64,000 nt of DNA from Variovorax beijingensis (GTDB taxonomy: Bacteria > Pseudomonadota > Gammaproteobacteria > Burkholderiales > Burkholderiaceae_C). Positions 26,858 through 35,910 of the stretch are shown here, in pieces. The position numbers and the translations under genes were made by a program. Position 1 is the stretch's first letter, and every line of letters starts with the position of its first letter. The DNA lies in NCBI RefSeq assembly GCF_007828835.1, contig NZ_VIVL01000002.1, forward strand, positions 806,001 through 870,000, written 5' to 3'. The notes under the pieces are model-generated. The model was not told where the DNA came from. It did no database searches and saw nothing but the letters and a program-made list of their open reading frames with translations.

Positions 26858-27037
26858 ATGAACAAGCCACCGCCCGAGCGCCGCGAGCGTTCCCCCGACG
26901 AACCGGAAATCACCCAGGAGGAATCCGTGCCCACGGATGGAAAGGACACCGAGGGCGAGAAGCAGATGAAGAAGGTCGAAAACAAGAAACTCCAGGACCC
27001 CGGCGATGCCGAGCGCAAGACGCCGGACAAGTCCTGA
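26858..27037 (+). CDS. Small highly charged protein, 59 residues
   Basis: A strong ribosome site CAGGAGG lies seven bases before the ATG at 26858, and the frame runs 59 codons to TGA at 27035. The product is almost entirely hydrophilic, with a Pro/Arg/Glu-rich beginning (MNKPPPERRERSPDE) and a Lys/Asp/Glu-rich end (KKVENKKLQDPGDAERK). It is probably intrinsically disordered, like many stress-related small proteins. No family is recognised. It sits between the CDF transporter and the KaiC-like gene, in the same direction. Confidence 0.65.
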   Translation: MNKPPPERRERSPDEPEITQEESVPTDGKDTEGEKQMKKVENKKLQDPGDAERKTPDKS

Positions 27038-27210
27038 GGCCGTCCGCGGCCGGCGCGCAGCGGCCGCGGCGCAGTGGCGTTGTCTTGTCCCGAAGAAGGG
27101 TGATGCCCTACAACCCAGGGGCCGCAGCTCCTGATAAAAATTCTTGCGCCAGCAGATCGCAAGCAGAACAGGGCAGAAAGGACTGTCTGTCCGACGATGG
27201 AGGAAGAAAA

Positions 27211-28716
27211 ATGAAACTCGACGGCACGGCCTTGCCGTCCGCCCAGGACGGCCTGATGAAAGTCGGTGTTCCCGGCCTCGACGATGTTCTTGGCGGCGGG
27301 CTCACGTCCAACCGCCTCTACCTGGTCGAAGGCACGCCCGGTGCCGGCAAGACCACCATCGCGCTTCAGTTCCTGATCGAAGGCGCGAAGCGCGGCGAGT
27401 CGGTGCTGTACGTCACCTTGTCGGAAACCGCGCAGGAGCTCAAGGGCGTGGCGCGTTCCCATGGCTGGGACCTGAGCGGCATCGAGGTGCGCGAGATGCT
27501 GCCGTCCGAGGCCGCGCTCGAGCCCGACGAGCAGTACACGATGTTCCATCCATCCGAGGTCGAGCTCAGCGAGACGACCCTGCGCATCCTCTCGGACGTC
27601 GATGTGCTCAAGCCTTCGCGCGTGGTGTTCGACTCGCTGTCCGAACTGCGCCTGCTGGCCGGCAGTTCGCTGCGCTACCGGCGGCAGATCCTCGCGCTCA
27701 AGCAGTTCTTTGCCGGACGCCAGTGCACGGTGCTGCTGCTGGACGACATGACCGCCATGAAGCACGACCTGCAGGTGCAGAGCATTGCCCATGCGGTGAT
27801 CCGGCTCGAGCAGATCAGTTCCGACTACGGGGCCGCGCGGCGCCGGCTGGTGGTCAGCAAATACCGGGGCCAGCAGTTCCGCGGCGGCTACCACGACTAC
27901 CGCATCGAGCGCGGCGGCCTGCGCGTCTTTCCGCGCCTGGTTGCTTCCGAGCATCCCTCGGCACCGGCGGCCACGCAGGCGCGCATTCCCAGCGGCCTGG
28001 AGGCGCTCGACGCGCTGCTGGGCGGCGGCCTGGAACGCGGCACGAGCACGCTGTTCGTCGGCGCGCCGGGCACGGGAAAATCGACGGTGGCCGTGCAGTT
28101 CGCGCTGGCGGCGGCGCGGCGCGGCGAATGCGCGGCCCTCTTCATCTTCGACGAGAGCATCCACACGCTGCGCACGCGCTGCGAAAGCATGGGCATGGAC
28201 CTGGGGCCGTTCATCGAATCCGGCCGCATCAAGGTGCGGCAGGTCGACCCCGCCGAACTGTCGCCGGGCGAGTTCGTGCACCTGATCCGGCTGGCGGTGG
28301 CGGAGTGCGGTGCGGCGGTGGTGGTGATCGACAGCCTCAACGGCTACCTCAACGCGATGCCCGACGAGCGCTTCCTGATCGTGCAGCTGCACGAGCTGCT
28401 TTCCTACCTGGGCCAGGCCGGCGTCGCCACGCTGCTGGTGGGCGCGCAGCATGGCCTCATCGGCATGCAGATGAAGACGCCGGTGGATGCGAGCTACCTG
28501 GCGGATGCGGTGGTGCTGCTTCGCTACTTCGAGCTCGAGGGCGAAGTGCGCCAGGCGATCTCGGTGCTCAAGAAGCGCGGCGGCGCGCACGAGCGCAGCA
28601 TCCGTGATTTCTCGATGACCGCCACAGGCCTCAAGGTCGGCGAGCCGCTGCGTCATTTCAGGGGCATCCTGACGGGCATTCCCGTTCCCACCGACGGCGT
28701 GCAGCGCGCATCGTGA
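27211..28716 (+). CDS. KaiC-like double RecA-domain ATPase
   Basis: This 501-residue protein has two KaiC/RadA-type domains in tandem. Walker A motifs are GTPGAGKTT at residues 41-49 and GAPGTGKST at 284-292. The end VLLRYFELEGEV...KKRGGAHERSIRDF closely follows the cyanobacterial KaiC C-terminus. The pair equivalent to the phosphorylated Ser431/Thr432 of KaiC appears to be Ser428-Tyr429. No kaiA or kaiB is in the window, so this is a signalling ATPase rather than a proven clock. The GTG of the next gene, a hybrid histidine kinase, overlaps its stop (GTGA). A GGAGGAAG ribosome site precedes the ATG. Confidence 0.92.
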   Translation: MKLDGTALPSAQDGLMKVGVPGLDDVLGGGLTSNRLYLVEGTPGAGKTTIALQFLIEGAKRGESVLYVTLSETAQELKGVARSHGWDLSGIEVREMLPSEAALEPDEQYTMFHPSEVELSETTLRILSDVDVLKPSRVVFDSLSELRLLAGSSLRYRRQILALKQFFAGRQCTVLLLDDMTAMKHDLQVQSIAHAVIRLEQISSDYGAARRRLVVSKYRGQQFRGGYHDYRIERGGLRVFPRLVASEHPSAPAATQARIPSGLEALDALLGGGLERGTSTLFVGAPGTGKSTVAVQFALAAARRGECAALFIFDESIHTLRTRCESMGMDLGPFIESGRIKVRQVDPAELSPGEFVHLIRLAVAECGAAVVVIDSLNGYLNAMPDERFLIVQLHELLSYLGQAGVATLLVGAQHGLIGMQMKTPVDASYLADAVVLLRYFELEGEVRQAISVLKKRGGAHERSIRDFSMTATGLKVGEPLRHFRGILTGIPVPTDGVQRAS

Positions 28717-30263
28717 GCCCGCCCGCCGCATCCGCCGAGCAGCGCATCCTGTTGCGGACCGCAACCTCCAGGGACGCCCTCATGGCAAGTGCCGTGCTGG
28801 CCCGCGCGCAGATTGCGGCCTACACCTGCGACAGCCTGTGCGAGCTCGTGCGGGCTATCCAGGAAGGCGCCGGCGCCATCATGCTGGCGGAAGAGGTGCT
28901 GGCTGATCCGGCCGCGGCCGCGCTGGCCGAAGTGCTGGGTTCGCAGCCGCCGTGGTCCGATCTGCCGGTGCTCGTTCTTGCTCGCCAGGGCGCGGATTCG
29001 CCCGTCATCGTCAAGGCCATGGACCGGCTCGCGAACGTCACCGTGATCGAGCGGCCGATGCGCGTGGCCTCGCTGATCAGCACGGTCCGCACGGCACTCA
29101 GGGCGCGCAACCGGCAGTACCAGCTGCGCGAGCTGCTCGACGGCCTGCGCGAATCCGACCAGCGCAAGACCGAGTTCCTTGCAACGCTGGCGCACGAGCT
29201 GCGCAACCCGCTCGCGCCGATGAGCACTGCGCTCACGCTCCTGATGCGCAAGCCGCACGAGCCCGCGGAGGCCCGGCGCTACTACGAGCTCATGGGGCGG
29301 CAGATCGACCACATGGTGCGGCTCGTGAACGACCTGATGGAGGTCTCGCGCATCACGCGCGGCAAGATCGAGCTGCGCATGGAGGCGGTCTCGCTCGAAG
29401 CGGTGATCGAGGACGCCATCGAGCTGAGCCGGCCGCTGCTCGAAGGCGCCAGGCACACGCTGAGCACGCGGCTGTGCAGCGAGCCGGTCGTGGTGCGGGG
29501 CGATGGCGTCCGCCTCACGCAGGTGTTCTCCAACCTGCTCAACAACGCCGCAAAGTACACCGCGCCCGGCGGAAAAATCCGCATCGTGCTGCGCCGGGAA
29601 GGGCGCGACGCCGTGGTCGAGGTCTGGGACAACGGCACCGGCATTGCGCCGGACATGCTGAAGTCGATCTTCGAGATGTTCGTGCAGGTGAGCGGCACTT
29701 CCAAGGCGGCGCAGGGCGGCCTGGGCATCGGCCTCACGCTGGTGAAGAGCCTGGTCGAGCTTCATGGCGGCAGCGTCGAGGCAACCAGCGCGGGCCTGGG
29801 CCAGGGCGCGATGTTCTGCGTGCGCCTGCCGCTTGCCCGCGTCGAGGCCGGCGTGCCCGCGTCGTCGGCACCGGCCGTTCGCGGCTGGCCGGCCTCGTTG
29901 CCGGGCACGGTGCTGATCGTCGACGACAACCGGGACGCGGCCGATGCACTGGGCGAACTGCTGCGCTCGATGGGCGCCACAACGCGCGTGGCCTACAGCG
30001 CAGATGCCGCGCTGCGCATGGTGGCCGAGGGTCTGGCGCCCGGGCTCGCGATCCTCGACATCGGCATGCCGGGCATGGACGGCTGCGAGCTCGCAACCAG
30101 GCTGCGCGCCAACCCCGCGCTGGCCGGATTGATCCTCGTCGCACTGACCGGCTGGGGCCAGCACGGCGACAAGGAGCGCATTGCGGTGGCCGGGTTCGAC
30201 CACCATCTGCTCAAGCCGCTTGACCTGCCGGCGCTGATCTCGACCCTGGGGGCCGCGCCATGA
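28713..30263 (+). CDS. Hybrid sensor histidine kinase with C-terminal receiver
   Basis: The 516-residue protein has an N-terminal receiver-like domain (about residues 8-130) lacking an obvious phospho-Asp pocket. A HisKA domain with His161 in TLAHELRNPLAP follows, then an HATPase domain (NLLNNAAKYTAPG, WDNGTGIAPD, GGLGIGLTLVKSLVELHGG). The C-terminal receiver has Asp449 in LDIGMPGMDG. No transmembrane segment is seen, so input is cytoplasmic, plausibly from the KaiC-like protein encoded by the overlapping upstream gene. The phosphotransfer target is not obvious; no DNA-binding regulator is adjacent. Confidence 0.9.
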   Translation: MSPPAASAEQRILLRTATSRDALMASAVLARAQIAAYTCDSLCELVRAIQEGAGAIMLAEEVLADPAAAALAEVLGSQPPWSDLPVLVLARQGADSPVIVKAMDRLANVTVIERPMRVASLISTVRTALRARNRQYQLRELLDGLRESDQRKTEFLATLAHELRNPLAPMSTALTLLMRKPHEPAEARRYYELMGRQIDHMVRLVNDLMEVSRITRGKIELRMEAVSLEAVIEDAIELSRPLLEGARHTLSTRLCSEPVVVRGDGVRLTQVFSNLLNNAAKYTAPGGKIRIVLRREGRDAVVEVWDNGTGIAPDMLKSIFEMFVQVSGTSKAAQGGLGIGLTLVKSLVELHGGSVEATSAGLGQGAMFCVRLPLARVEAGVPASSAPAVRGWPASLPGTVLIVDDNRDAADALGELLRSMGATTRVAYSADAALRMVAEGLAPGLAILDIGMPGMDGCELATRLRANPALAGLILVALTGWGQHGDKERIAVAGFDHHLLKPLDLPALISTLGAAP

Positions 30264-31273
30264 ACCATGACGCGACCATGCTTTCGGCGGCGGACCATCC
30301 GGCCGGCAGGCCCTCGCTCTGGCGCCGCTGCCGCCGATGGCTGCTGCCGCTGCTGGGGCTCGCGGTGCTGGGCCTGCTGCTGTCGCATGCGCACAAGGTC
30401 GACTGGGCAGGCGCATGGGAGGCGCTGCAGCGCTATCCGGCGATGCTGCTGCTGGGGGTCTGGACCATCGCAACCGCGAGCCACGCGCTCTACGGATGCT
30501 TCGACCTCATCGGCCGGCGGCACACGCGCCACAGGGTGCCGCGCTGGCGCACCTGGGCCATTGCGGTGACGAGCTATGCCTTCAATCTCAACCTGGGCTC
30601 GCTGGTCGGCGGCATTGCGATGCGTGCCCGGCTCTATGCGCGCGCGGGCCTCGATGAAGCCGTGGTGGCGCAGATCGTCGGCGTGAGCCTGGCCACCAAC
30701 TGGCTCGGCTACGGGCTGCTGGCCGGCGGCCTGTTCGCCGCTGGCGTCATCACGCCGCCGCGCCAGGCGAGCATCGGGGCGGACGCGTTGCGCGCGCTCG
30801 GCGTGCTGATGATTCTTCTCGCGGCAGCGTATGTGGTGGCCTGCGCCTTTTCGCGCGGGCGGCAGTGGCAGCTGCGGGGGCGGCGGGTGAGGCTCCCTTC
30901 GGCGCAGCTTGCGGTCGTCCAGCTCACGCTCTCCGCCGCCAACTGGGCATTGATGGGCTGCGCGATGTACCTGCTCCTGGGCCGGCAGGTGCCGTACGCC
31001 ACCACGCTGAGCGTGCTGCTGGCCGCGTCCATCGTCGGCGTGATCACGCCGATCCCGGCCGGGCTCGGCGTGCTCGAGGCGGTCTACCTGGCGCTGCTCT
31101 CAGGCACCGTGCGCCAGGGCGAGCTGATGGGGGCCGTGCTGGCCTACCGCGCGCTCTACTACCTGCTGCCGCTGGCCGGCGGCCTGGTGCTCTACCTGCT
31201 GCTCGAACGCTACGCGGCGGGCCATCCGCTGGACGTGGAGGCCGACACACCATGGCGCGCGCAAACCCCCTGA
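30260..31273 (+). CDS. UPF0104 / lysylphosphatidylglycerol synthase-type membrane protein
   Basis: This 337-residue protein has about eight hydrophobic helices and the conserved PIPAGLGVLEAVYLALLSG motif of the flippase half of MprF-type proteins. It lacks the aminoacyl-transferase domain, so it probably moves lipids across or organises the inner membrane rather than making lysyl-PG. Its ATG overlaps the kinase stop (ATGA), and its end overlaps the ligD start by 22 bases. The four genes from the KaiC-like ATPase to ligD therefore form one tightly packed transcription unit. Confidence 0.85.
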   Translation: MNHDATMLSAADHPAGRPSLWRRCRRWLLPLLGLAVLGLLLSHAHKVDWAGAWEALQRYPAMLLLGVWTIATASHALYGCFDLIGRRHTRHRVPRWRTWAIAVTSYAFNLNLGSLVGGIAMRARLYARAGLDEAVVAQIVGVSLATNWLGYGLLAGGLFAAGVITPPRQASIGADALRALGVLMILLAAAYVVACAFSRGRQWQLRGRRVRLPSAQLAVVQLTLSAANWALMGCAMYLLLGRQVPYATTLSVLLAASIVGVITPIPAGLGVLEAVYLALLSGTVRQGELMGAVLAYRALYYLLPLAGGLVLYLLLERYAAGHPLDVEADTPWRAQTP

Positions 31274-33804
31274 AGCGCTACAAGGCAAAGCGCAACTTCG
31301 GCGCCACGCCCGAGCCCGAGGAGGGCGGCGCATCGGCGCCCGGCGTGCTGCAGTTCGTGGTGCAGAAGCACTGGGCGACCCGGCTGCATTACGACTTCCG
31401 CATCGAGCTCGATGGCGCCATGAAGAGCTGGGCGGTGCCCAAGGGCCCGAGCTACGACACGCACGACAAGCGCATGGCCGTGCATGTGGAAGACCATCCC
31501 ATCGCCTACAACCAGTTCGAGGGCGAGATACCGCCCCGGCAGTACGGCGCGGGCAAGGTGATCATCTGGGACAAGGGCAGTTGGACGCCCATTGGCGATC
31601 CGCGCAAGGGCTACAAGGCGGGGCACCTCAAGTTCGAGCTGCATGGCTACAAGCTGCGCGGCAAGTGGGCCCTGGTGCGCATGCACGGCAAGGCCGATGA
31701 CAAGCAGGACGCGTGGCTGCTGATCAAGGAGCACGACGAGTACGCCCGCCCGGCCGCCGAATTCAGCGTGGTCGACCAGTTCCCGGACAGCGTGGCGCAG
31801 ATGCCGATGCCCGCTGCGGCGGTCTCGGCGCCCGCCGAGGCACCGCCCGCACCGGCAAGAAAGCGCGGCAAGGCATCGGCCGGCGGCATGCCCGCCGATG
31901 CGGTGAAGGCCGCCATGCCCGCCAAGCTCTCGCCGCTGCTCGCCACGCTGGTCGACGGCCCGCCGCCCGATCCGCAGAACTGGATCTACGAGATCAAGTT
32001 CGACGGCTACCGCCTGCTCGCGCGCATCGATGCGAAAGGCGGCGTGCAGCTGCTCACGCGCAATGGCCATGACTGGAGCGGCCGCATGCCGCACCTGCTG
32101 CGCGCGATCGAGCGCATGAAGCTCGCGCCCGGCTGGCTTGATGGCGAGATCGTGGTGCTCAACGAGTCCGGCGGCACGGACTTCCAGGCCTTGCAGAACG
32201 CCTTCGACAGCGAGAACACGCGCAACATCGTTTACTTCCTGTTCGACTTGCCCTACTACGGCGGCTTCGATCTCACCGGCGTGCCGCTGGTGGAGCGCCG
32301 CGGCCTGCTGCAGGCGCTGCTTGCCAAGGCGCCGCCCGAAATCCGCTTCAGCGAGATCTTCGATGCGCCGCCCGAGGACATCGTGGCCTCGGCCTGCAAG
32401 GTCGGGCTCGAGGGTGTGATCGGAAAGCGCAAGAACAGCACCTATGCCTCGCGCCGCTCGCCCGACTGGATCAAGCTCAAGTGCTCGCAGCGGCAGGAGT
32501 TCGTCATCGGCGGCTACACCGATCCGAAGGGCTCGCGCGTGGGCATCGGCGCCTTGCTGATTGGCGTGCACGACGACAAGGGCGAGCTGGTCTACGCTGG
32601 CGCGGTGGGCGCGGGCTTCAATGGCCGAACGCTCGCCGACATGCTCGAAAGATTGAAGCCGCTCGGCATCGACCGGCGGCCGTTCAAGAACCCGACCGAG
32701 AACGACCGGCGTGCGCACTGGGTCAAGCCGGTGCTGCTGGCCGAAGTCACGTTTTCCGAATGGACCAAGGACGGCCATGTGCGGCATCCGGTGTTCCACA
32801 GCGTGCGCTCGGACAAGCCCGCCAGGGCCATCGTCCGCGAGAAGCCGGTGCACCAGGCGGGCGCCGGCCGTGAACCCAGGCCCGAGCCCGAACCTGCCGC
32901 CACCATGCCCGCCAACTTCAAGGTTTCGCACGCCGACCGCGTGGTCGACCCGTCGACCGGCATCACCAAGGTGGAAGTGGTGCGCTTCTACGGCCTGGTC
33001 GCGCCGCTGATGATGCCGCACCTCAAGGGCCGGCCCGTGTCGTTCGTGCGCGCGCCGCAGGGCATCAACGGCCAGCTGTTCTTCCAGAAGCACCTGGAGC
33101 TCGGCCAGATGGCCGGCGTGCGGCAGCTCGACGCGGCACTGTGGCCGAAGCACCCCGAGCTGATCGAGATCGCGGGCCCGCTCGGGCTGCTGAGCGCGGC
33201 GCAGATGAACGTCATCGAGTTCCATACCTGGAACGGCCTGAAGACGCTCATCGGCAAGCCCGACCGCATGACCTTCGACCTCGACCCGGGCGAGGGCGTC
33301 GGCTGGCCCATGGTGCTGCAGGCGGCGGAGCTGATGCGTGTGGTGCTGGACGAACTGGGCCTCGCGCCGTTCTGCAAGACCAGCGGCGGCAAGGGGCTGC
33401 ACGTGGTGGTGCCGCTCAAGCGGCAGTACGACTGGGACACCATCAAGGATTTTTCCCAGGCCATCGTGCGCCACATGGCGCGCACCCTGCCGCAGATGTT
33501 CGTCGCCAAGAGCGGGCCGGGCAACCGCGTCGGCCGCATCTTCATCGACTACCTGCGCAACGGCTTCGGCGCGACCACCGTCTGCGCCTGGTCGGTGCGG
33601 GCGCGTCCCGGCATGGGCGTGTCGGTGCCGGTGGAATGGCAGGAGGTTCCCACGCTCGCGAGCGGTGCGCAGTGGACCCTGCGGAACATCCATGCACGGC
33701 TCGACCGCGGCAACGATGCATGGGCCGCGTATGCAAAGGCTGCAAAGAGTCCGGGAGCCGCAATGAAGCTGCTGGGGTTCGAGGCCGACGTGCGCAAGCG
33801 CTAG
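31252..33804 (+). CDS. ligD: DNA ligase D (NHEJ ligase-polymerase)
   Basis: LigD seals and fills double-strand breaks in bacterial end joining with Ku. The 850-residue protein is ordered 3'-phosphoesterase (about residues 35-160, WATRLHYDFRIELDG), ATP-dependent ligase (Lys249 nucleophile in YEIKFDGYRLLA) and primase-polymerase (Asp676/Asp678 in TFDLDPGEGVGWP). The order is that of Pseudomonas LigD. The ATG at 31252 gives MARANPLKRYKAKRNF and overlaps the membrane protein gene by 22 bases. No ku gene is in the window. Identification is secure. Confidence 0.95.
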   Translation: MARANPLKRYKAKRNFGATPEPEEGGASAPGVLQFVVQKHWATRLHYDFRIELDGAMKSWAVPKGPSYDTHDKRMAVHVEDHPIAYNQFEGEIPPRQYGAGKVIIWDKGSWTPIGDPRKGYKAGHLKFELHGYKLRGKWALVRMHGKADDKQDAWLLIKEHDEYARPAAEFSVVDQFPDSVAQMPMPAAAVSAPAEAPPAPARKRGKASAGGMPADAVKAAMPAKLSPLLATLVDGPPPDPQNWIYEIKFDGYRLLARIDAKGGVQLLTRNGHDWSGRMPHLLRAIERMKLAPGWLDGEIVVLNESGGTDFQALQNAFDSENTRNIVYFLFDLPYYGGFDLTGVPLVERRGLLQALLAKAPPEIRFSEIFDAPPEDIVASACKVGLEGVIGKRKNSTYASRRSPDWIKLKCSQRQEFVIGGYTDPKGSRVGIGALLIGVHDDKGELVYAGAVGAGFNGRTLADMLERLKPLGIDRRPFKNPTENDRRAHWVKPVLLAEVTFSEWTKDGHVRHPVFHSVRSDKPARAIVREKPVHQAGAGREPRPEPEPAATMPANFKVSHADRVVDPSTGITKVEVVRFYGLVAPLMMPHLKGRPVSFVRAPQGINGQLFFQKHLELGQMAGVRQLDAALWPKHPELIEIAGPLGLLSAAQMNVIEFHTWNGLKTLIGKPDRMTFDLDPGEGVGWPMVLQAAELMRVVLDELGLAPFCKTSGGKGLHVVVPLKRQYDWDTIKDFSQAIVRHMARTLPQMFVAKSGPGNRVGRIFIDYLRNGFGATTVCAWSVRARPGMGVSVPVEWQEVPTLASGAQWTLRNIHARLDRGNDAWAAYAKAAKSPGAAMKLLGFEADVRKR

Positions 33805-33850
33805 CCGGATCCCGCGCGGAACGCGGGGCCCGCGAGCGCGGCGATGGCGT

Positions 33851-34090
33851 TCAGAGTTCGATGAAGGCCGAGGTGGCCTTGTTCAGCGCCAGCTTGCCCT
33901 TGGCGGTGATCGATTCCACCTGGGCGAGCTGGCGTATCGCGCGATCGTCCGGCGCGTGGCTGGACGGCGGAATGAAAGCGGTCACCAGCTCGGCCGCACG
34001 CAGCACGCGCAGCCTGTCGATGTCGGCTGGCGTGTGGACGACGTATGGCAATTTCTGCTCGGCGATGACCCGAAGAAACTCCATGGACAT
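33851..34090 (-). CDS. Hypothetical protein, 79 residues
   Basis: The frame begins MSMEFLRVIAEQKLPYVVH after an AAGGAG ribosome site seven bases upstream, which supports expression. The product is mixed alpha/beta in character with no signal peptide, membrane segment or family that I recognise. It is convergent with ligD (46 bases between stops). The region upstream of its start (34091-34251) is non-coding and separates it from the phosphatase gene. Confidence 0.65.
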   Translation of the reverse strand: MSMEFLRVIAEQKLPYVVHTPADIDRLRVLRAAELVTAFIPPSSHAPDDRAIRQLAQVESITAKGKLALNKATSAFIEL

Positions 34091-34251
34091 GAGCCGTCTC
34101 CTTGTCTGGGTGGTGGAGAGAACATTCTGCGGAAAAAATCACAGTTTTGCCTAATCCCTGTGAGGCACATGACTTTCCGATGTGTACCTAAGTGTTCTTT
34201 TGTCGCCGGTGCTGGAAACCAAGGTGCCGAAGGTGTTTCGGCGGCGGGCGC

Positions 34252-35376
34252 TCACCTTGCCCGCTGGATCGGTGCCGGGGCCCGTTCGGGGGAAAGAATC
34301 TGCCAGAGGCCGGGGGCCACGCCTTCGAAGGCGGCCGCGTAGCGCTCGGCGCGGCTGTCCTCGCCGGTCACGTCGCGTATGGCGATGCTGTCGATGCGGC
34401 CGGGATGGGTGCGAACGACCTGCCCGTAGATCTCGGGATCGCTCTCGCCCGAATCGCCCACCAGCATGAACCGGCGCTGCGGAAAGTCGGCCAGCAGGCG
34501 CTCGATCACGCCGAGCTTGTGCGTGCGCGAATCCTGCTCGCCGGGAATGAGCGTGCGCCAGGTCGTGCTTTCGCGCAGGTGCATGCTGCCCATGGGAAAG
34601 TCCGCATCGCGAAGAAAATCGGCGAGCGCGGGGTACAACTGCATCGGGCTGGCCGAGAGATAGTGGAAGCGCGTGTCCGGCGCCTTGGCCAGCGTGCGGT
34701 AGTACGCCGCCATGCCCGGTGCCGCTTCGAAGCGCCGTGCAAACGTGTTCAGCAGCATCTCGCGCCGATCGCGCACCTGGGTGCGCTTGATGGTGTCGTC
34801 GATGTCCGAAATGATCGACAGGCCTTGCGCGGGAACGATCAATGCCTCGCCCCTGAAGCGGTGCAGCAGTTCGCCGGGCCCGGTCACGGCATGGAACTTC
34901 AGCCACTCGCTCGAAGGCGGCATGCGGGGCGGGTCGATGACGATGCGCATGTTCATGCGGCCGTCGGCGCCCGAAGGCGGCGTGGGCACGCGCGCGGCAC
35001 TGCCTTCGAAGTCGAGTTCGAACACCTTGCCTTCTTCCGATTCGGCGTGGAACAGCGCGGTGCGCTGGTTGAAGCGCAGCCGTGCCGCGGGCGAGAGCTT
35101 CTTGAGGCTCAGGCCCAGGTAGCGCGCGAACGCGGCATTCAGGCCCCAGCGGCGCTCGGGTTCGTAGACCCAGGCATGGATGTCGACCTCGAGCCGGCCA
35201 TCGCCGGTGGGGCGCGCGGTGCCGGGGATGAAGAGCGCTTCTTCGTCGGGATCGAGCCGCTCGGCCGCGCGCAGCGCCTGCATGGGCGCCAGGCCGCAAA
35301 GCAATGCGGCGCCGACCACCAGGGAGCGGCGCCGCAGCGGCGCAGCGGCGATGGTGCGCGGCTCGCCTGCGTTCAT
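34252..35376 (-). CDS. App1-type phosphatase domain protein, exported
   Basis: This 374-residue protein contains the phosphatidate phosphatase App1 catalytic domain (HAD-like) with the nucleophile motif SDIDDTIKRT and the later GDSGESDPEIY motif. The N-terminus PLRRRSLVVGAALLCG has twin arginines and a hydrophobic stretch, consistent with Tat export, which is unusual for a HAD enzyme. Yeast App1 dephosphorylates phosphatidate; the bacterial substrate is unknown. The ATG at 35376 overlaps the folA stop (ATGA), so it is the last gene of the thyA-folA operon. Confidence 0.82.
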   Translation of the reverse strand: MNAGEPRTIAAAPLRRRSLVVGAALLCGLAPMQALRAAERLDPDEEALFIPGTARPTGDGRLEVDIHAWVYEPERRWGLNAAFARYLGLSLKKLSPAARLRFNQRTALFHAESEEGKVFELDFEGSAARVPTPPSGADGRMNMRIVIDPPRMPPSSEWLKFHAVTGPGELLHRFRGEALIVPAQGLSIISDIDDTIKRTQVRDRREMLLNTFARRFEAAPGMAAYYRTLAKAPDTRFHYLSASPMQLYPALADFLRDADFPMGSMHLRESTTWRTLIPGEQDSRTHKLGVIERLLADFPQRRFMLVGDSGESDPEIYGQVVRTHPGRIDSIAIRDVTGEDSRAERYAAAFEGVAPGLWQILSPERAPAPIQRAR

Positions 35377-35906
35377 GCCTTCGGCGCGGCGATGCGTTCG
35401 TAGGTCACGAAGCTGTAGTGCAGGCCTTCCTTGGCCGAGACGTGCGATTCGCGCCTGGTTTCGCGCCATTCGGAAGGAGCCAGTTCCGGCGCATGCGCAT
35501 CGCCTTCGTAGTCGCGCGCGATCTCGGTGACGACGGCCTGCTGTGCCAGCGGCTGCGCCTCGGCATAGATCTGCGCGCCGCCGATGATCCAGACATCGGG
35601 CACTTGCGAATCCTCGCACAGCGAGAGCGCCTCCTGCAGGCTGCCCGCGCGCTGCGCGCCTTCGGCTTTCCAATCGTCCTGCCGCGTCACGACGATGTTC
35701 CAGCGGCCGGGCAGCGGCCGGAAACGCGGCGGCAGCGAATCCCAGGTCTTGCGGCCCATGACGACCGGCGCGCCGCCGGTCTGCTGCTTGAAGTGCGCCA
35801 GGTCTTCAGGCAGGTGCCAGGGCATGAAGCCGTTGGCACCGATCACGCCGTTGGCGGCGCGCGCGAAGATCAGGTGGATGCGCGGTGTCGTCATGAGGCC
35901 GGACAT
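35373..35906 (-). CDS. folA: Dihydrofolate reductase
   Basis: FolA reduces dihydrofolate to tetrahydrofolate with NADPH, recycling the folate oxidised by thymidylate synthase. Recognisable elements are ANGVIGANGFMPWHLPEDLAHFK, VVMGRKTWDSLP and WIIGGAQIYAEA. At 177 residues it is a normal chromosomal type. The start may be the ATG at 35906 or at 35894. It lies five bases downstream of thyA and overlaps the phosphatase gene. Confidence 0.95.
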   Translation of the reverse strand: MSGLMTTPRIHLIFARAANGVIGANGFMPWHLPEDLAHFKQQTGGAPVVMGRKTWDSLPPRFRPLPGRWNIVVTRQDDWKAEGAQRAGSLQEALSLCEDSQVPDVWIIGGAQIYAEAQPLAQQAVVTEIARDYEGDAHAPELAPSEWRETRRESHVSAKEGLHYSFVTYERIAAPKA

Positions 35907-35910
35907 GGGC

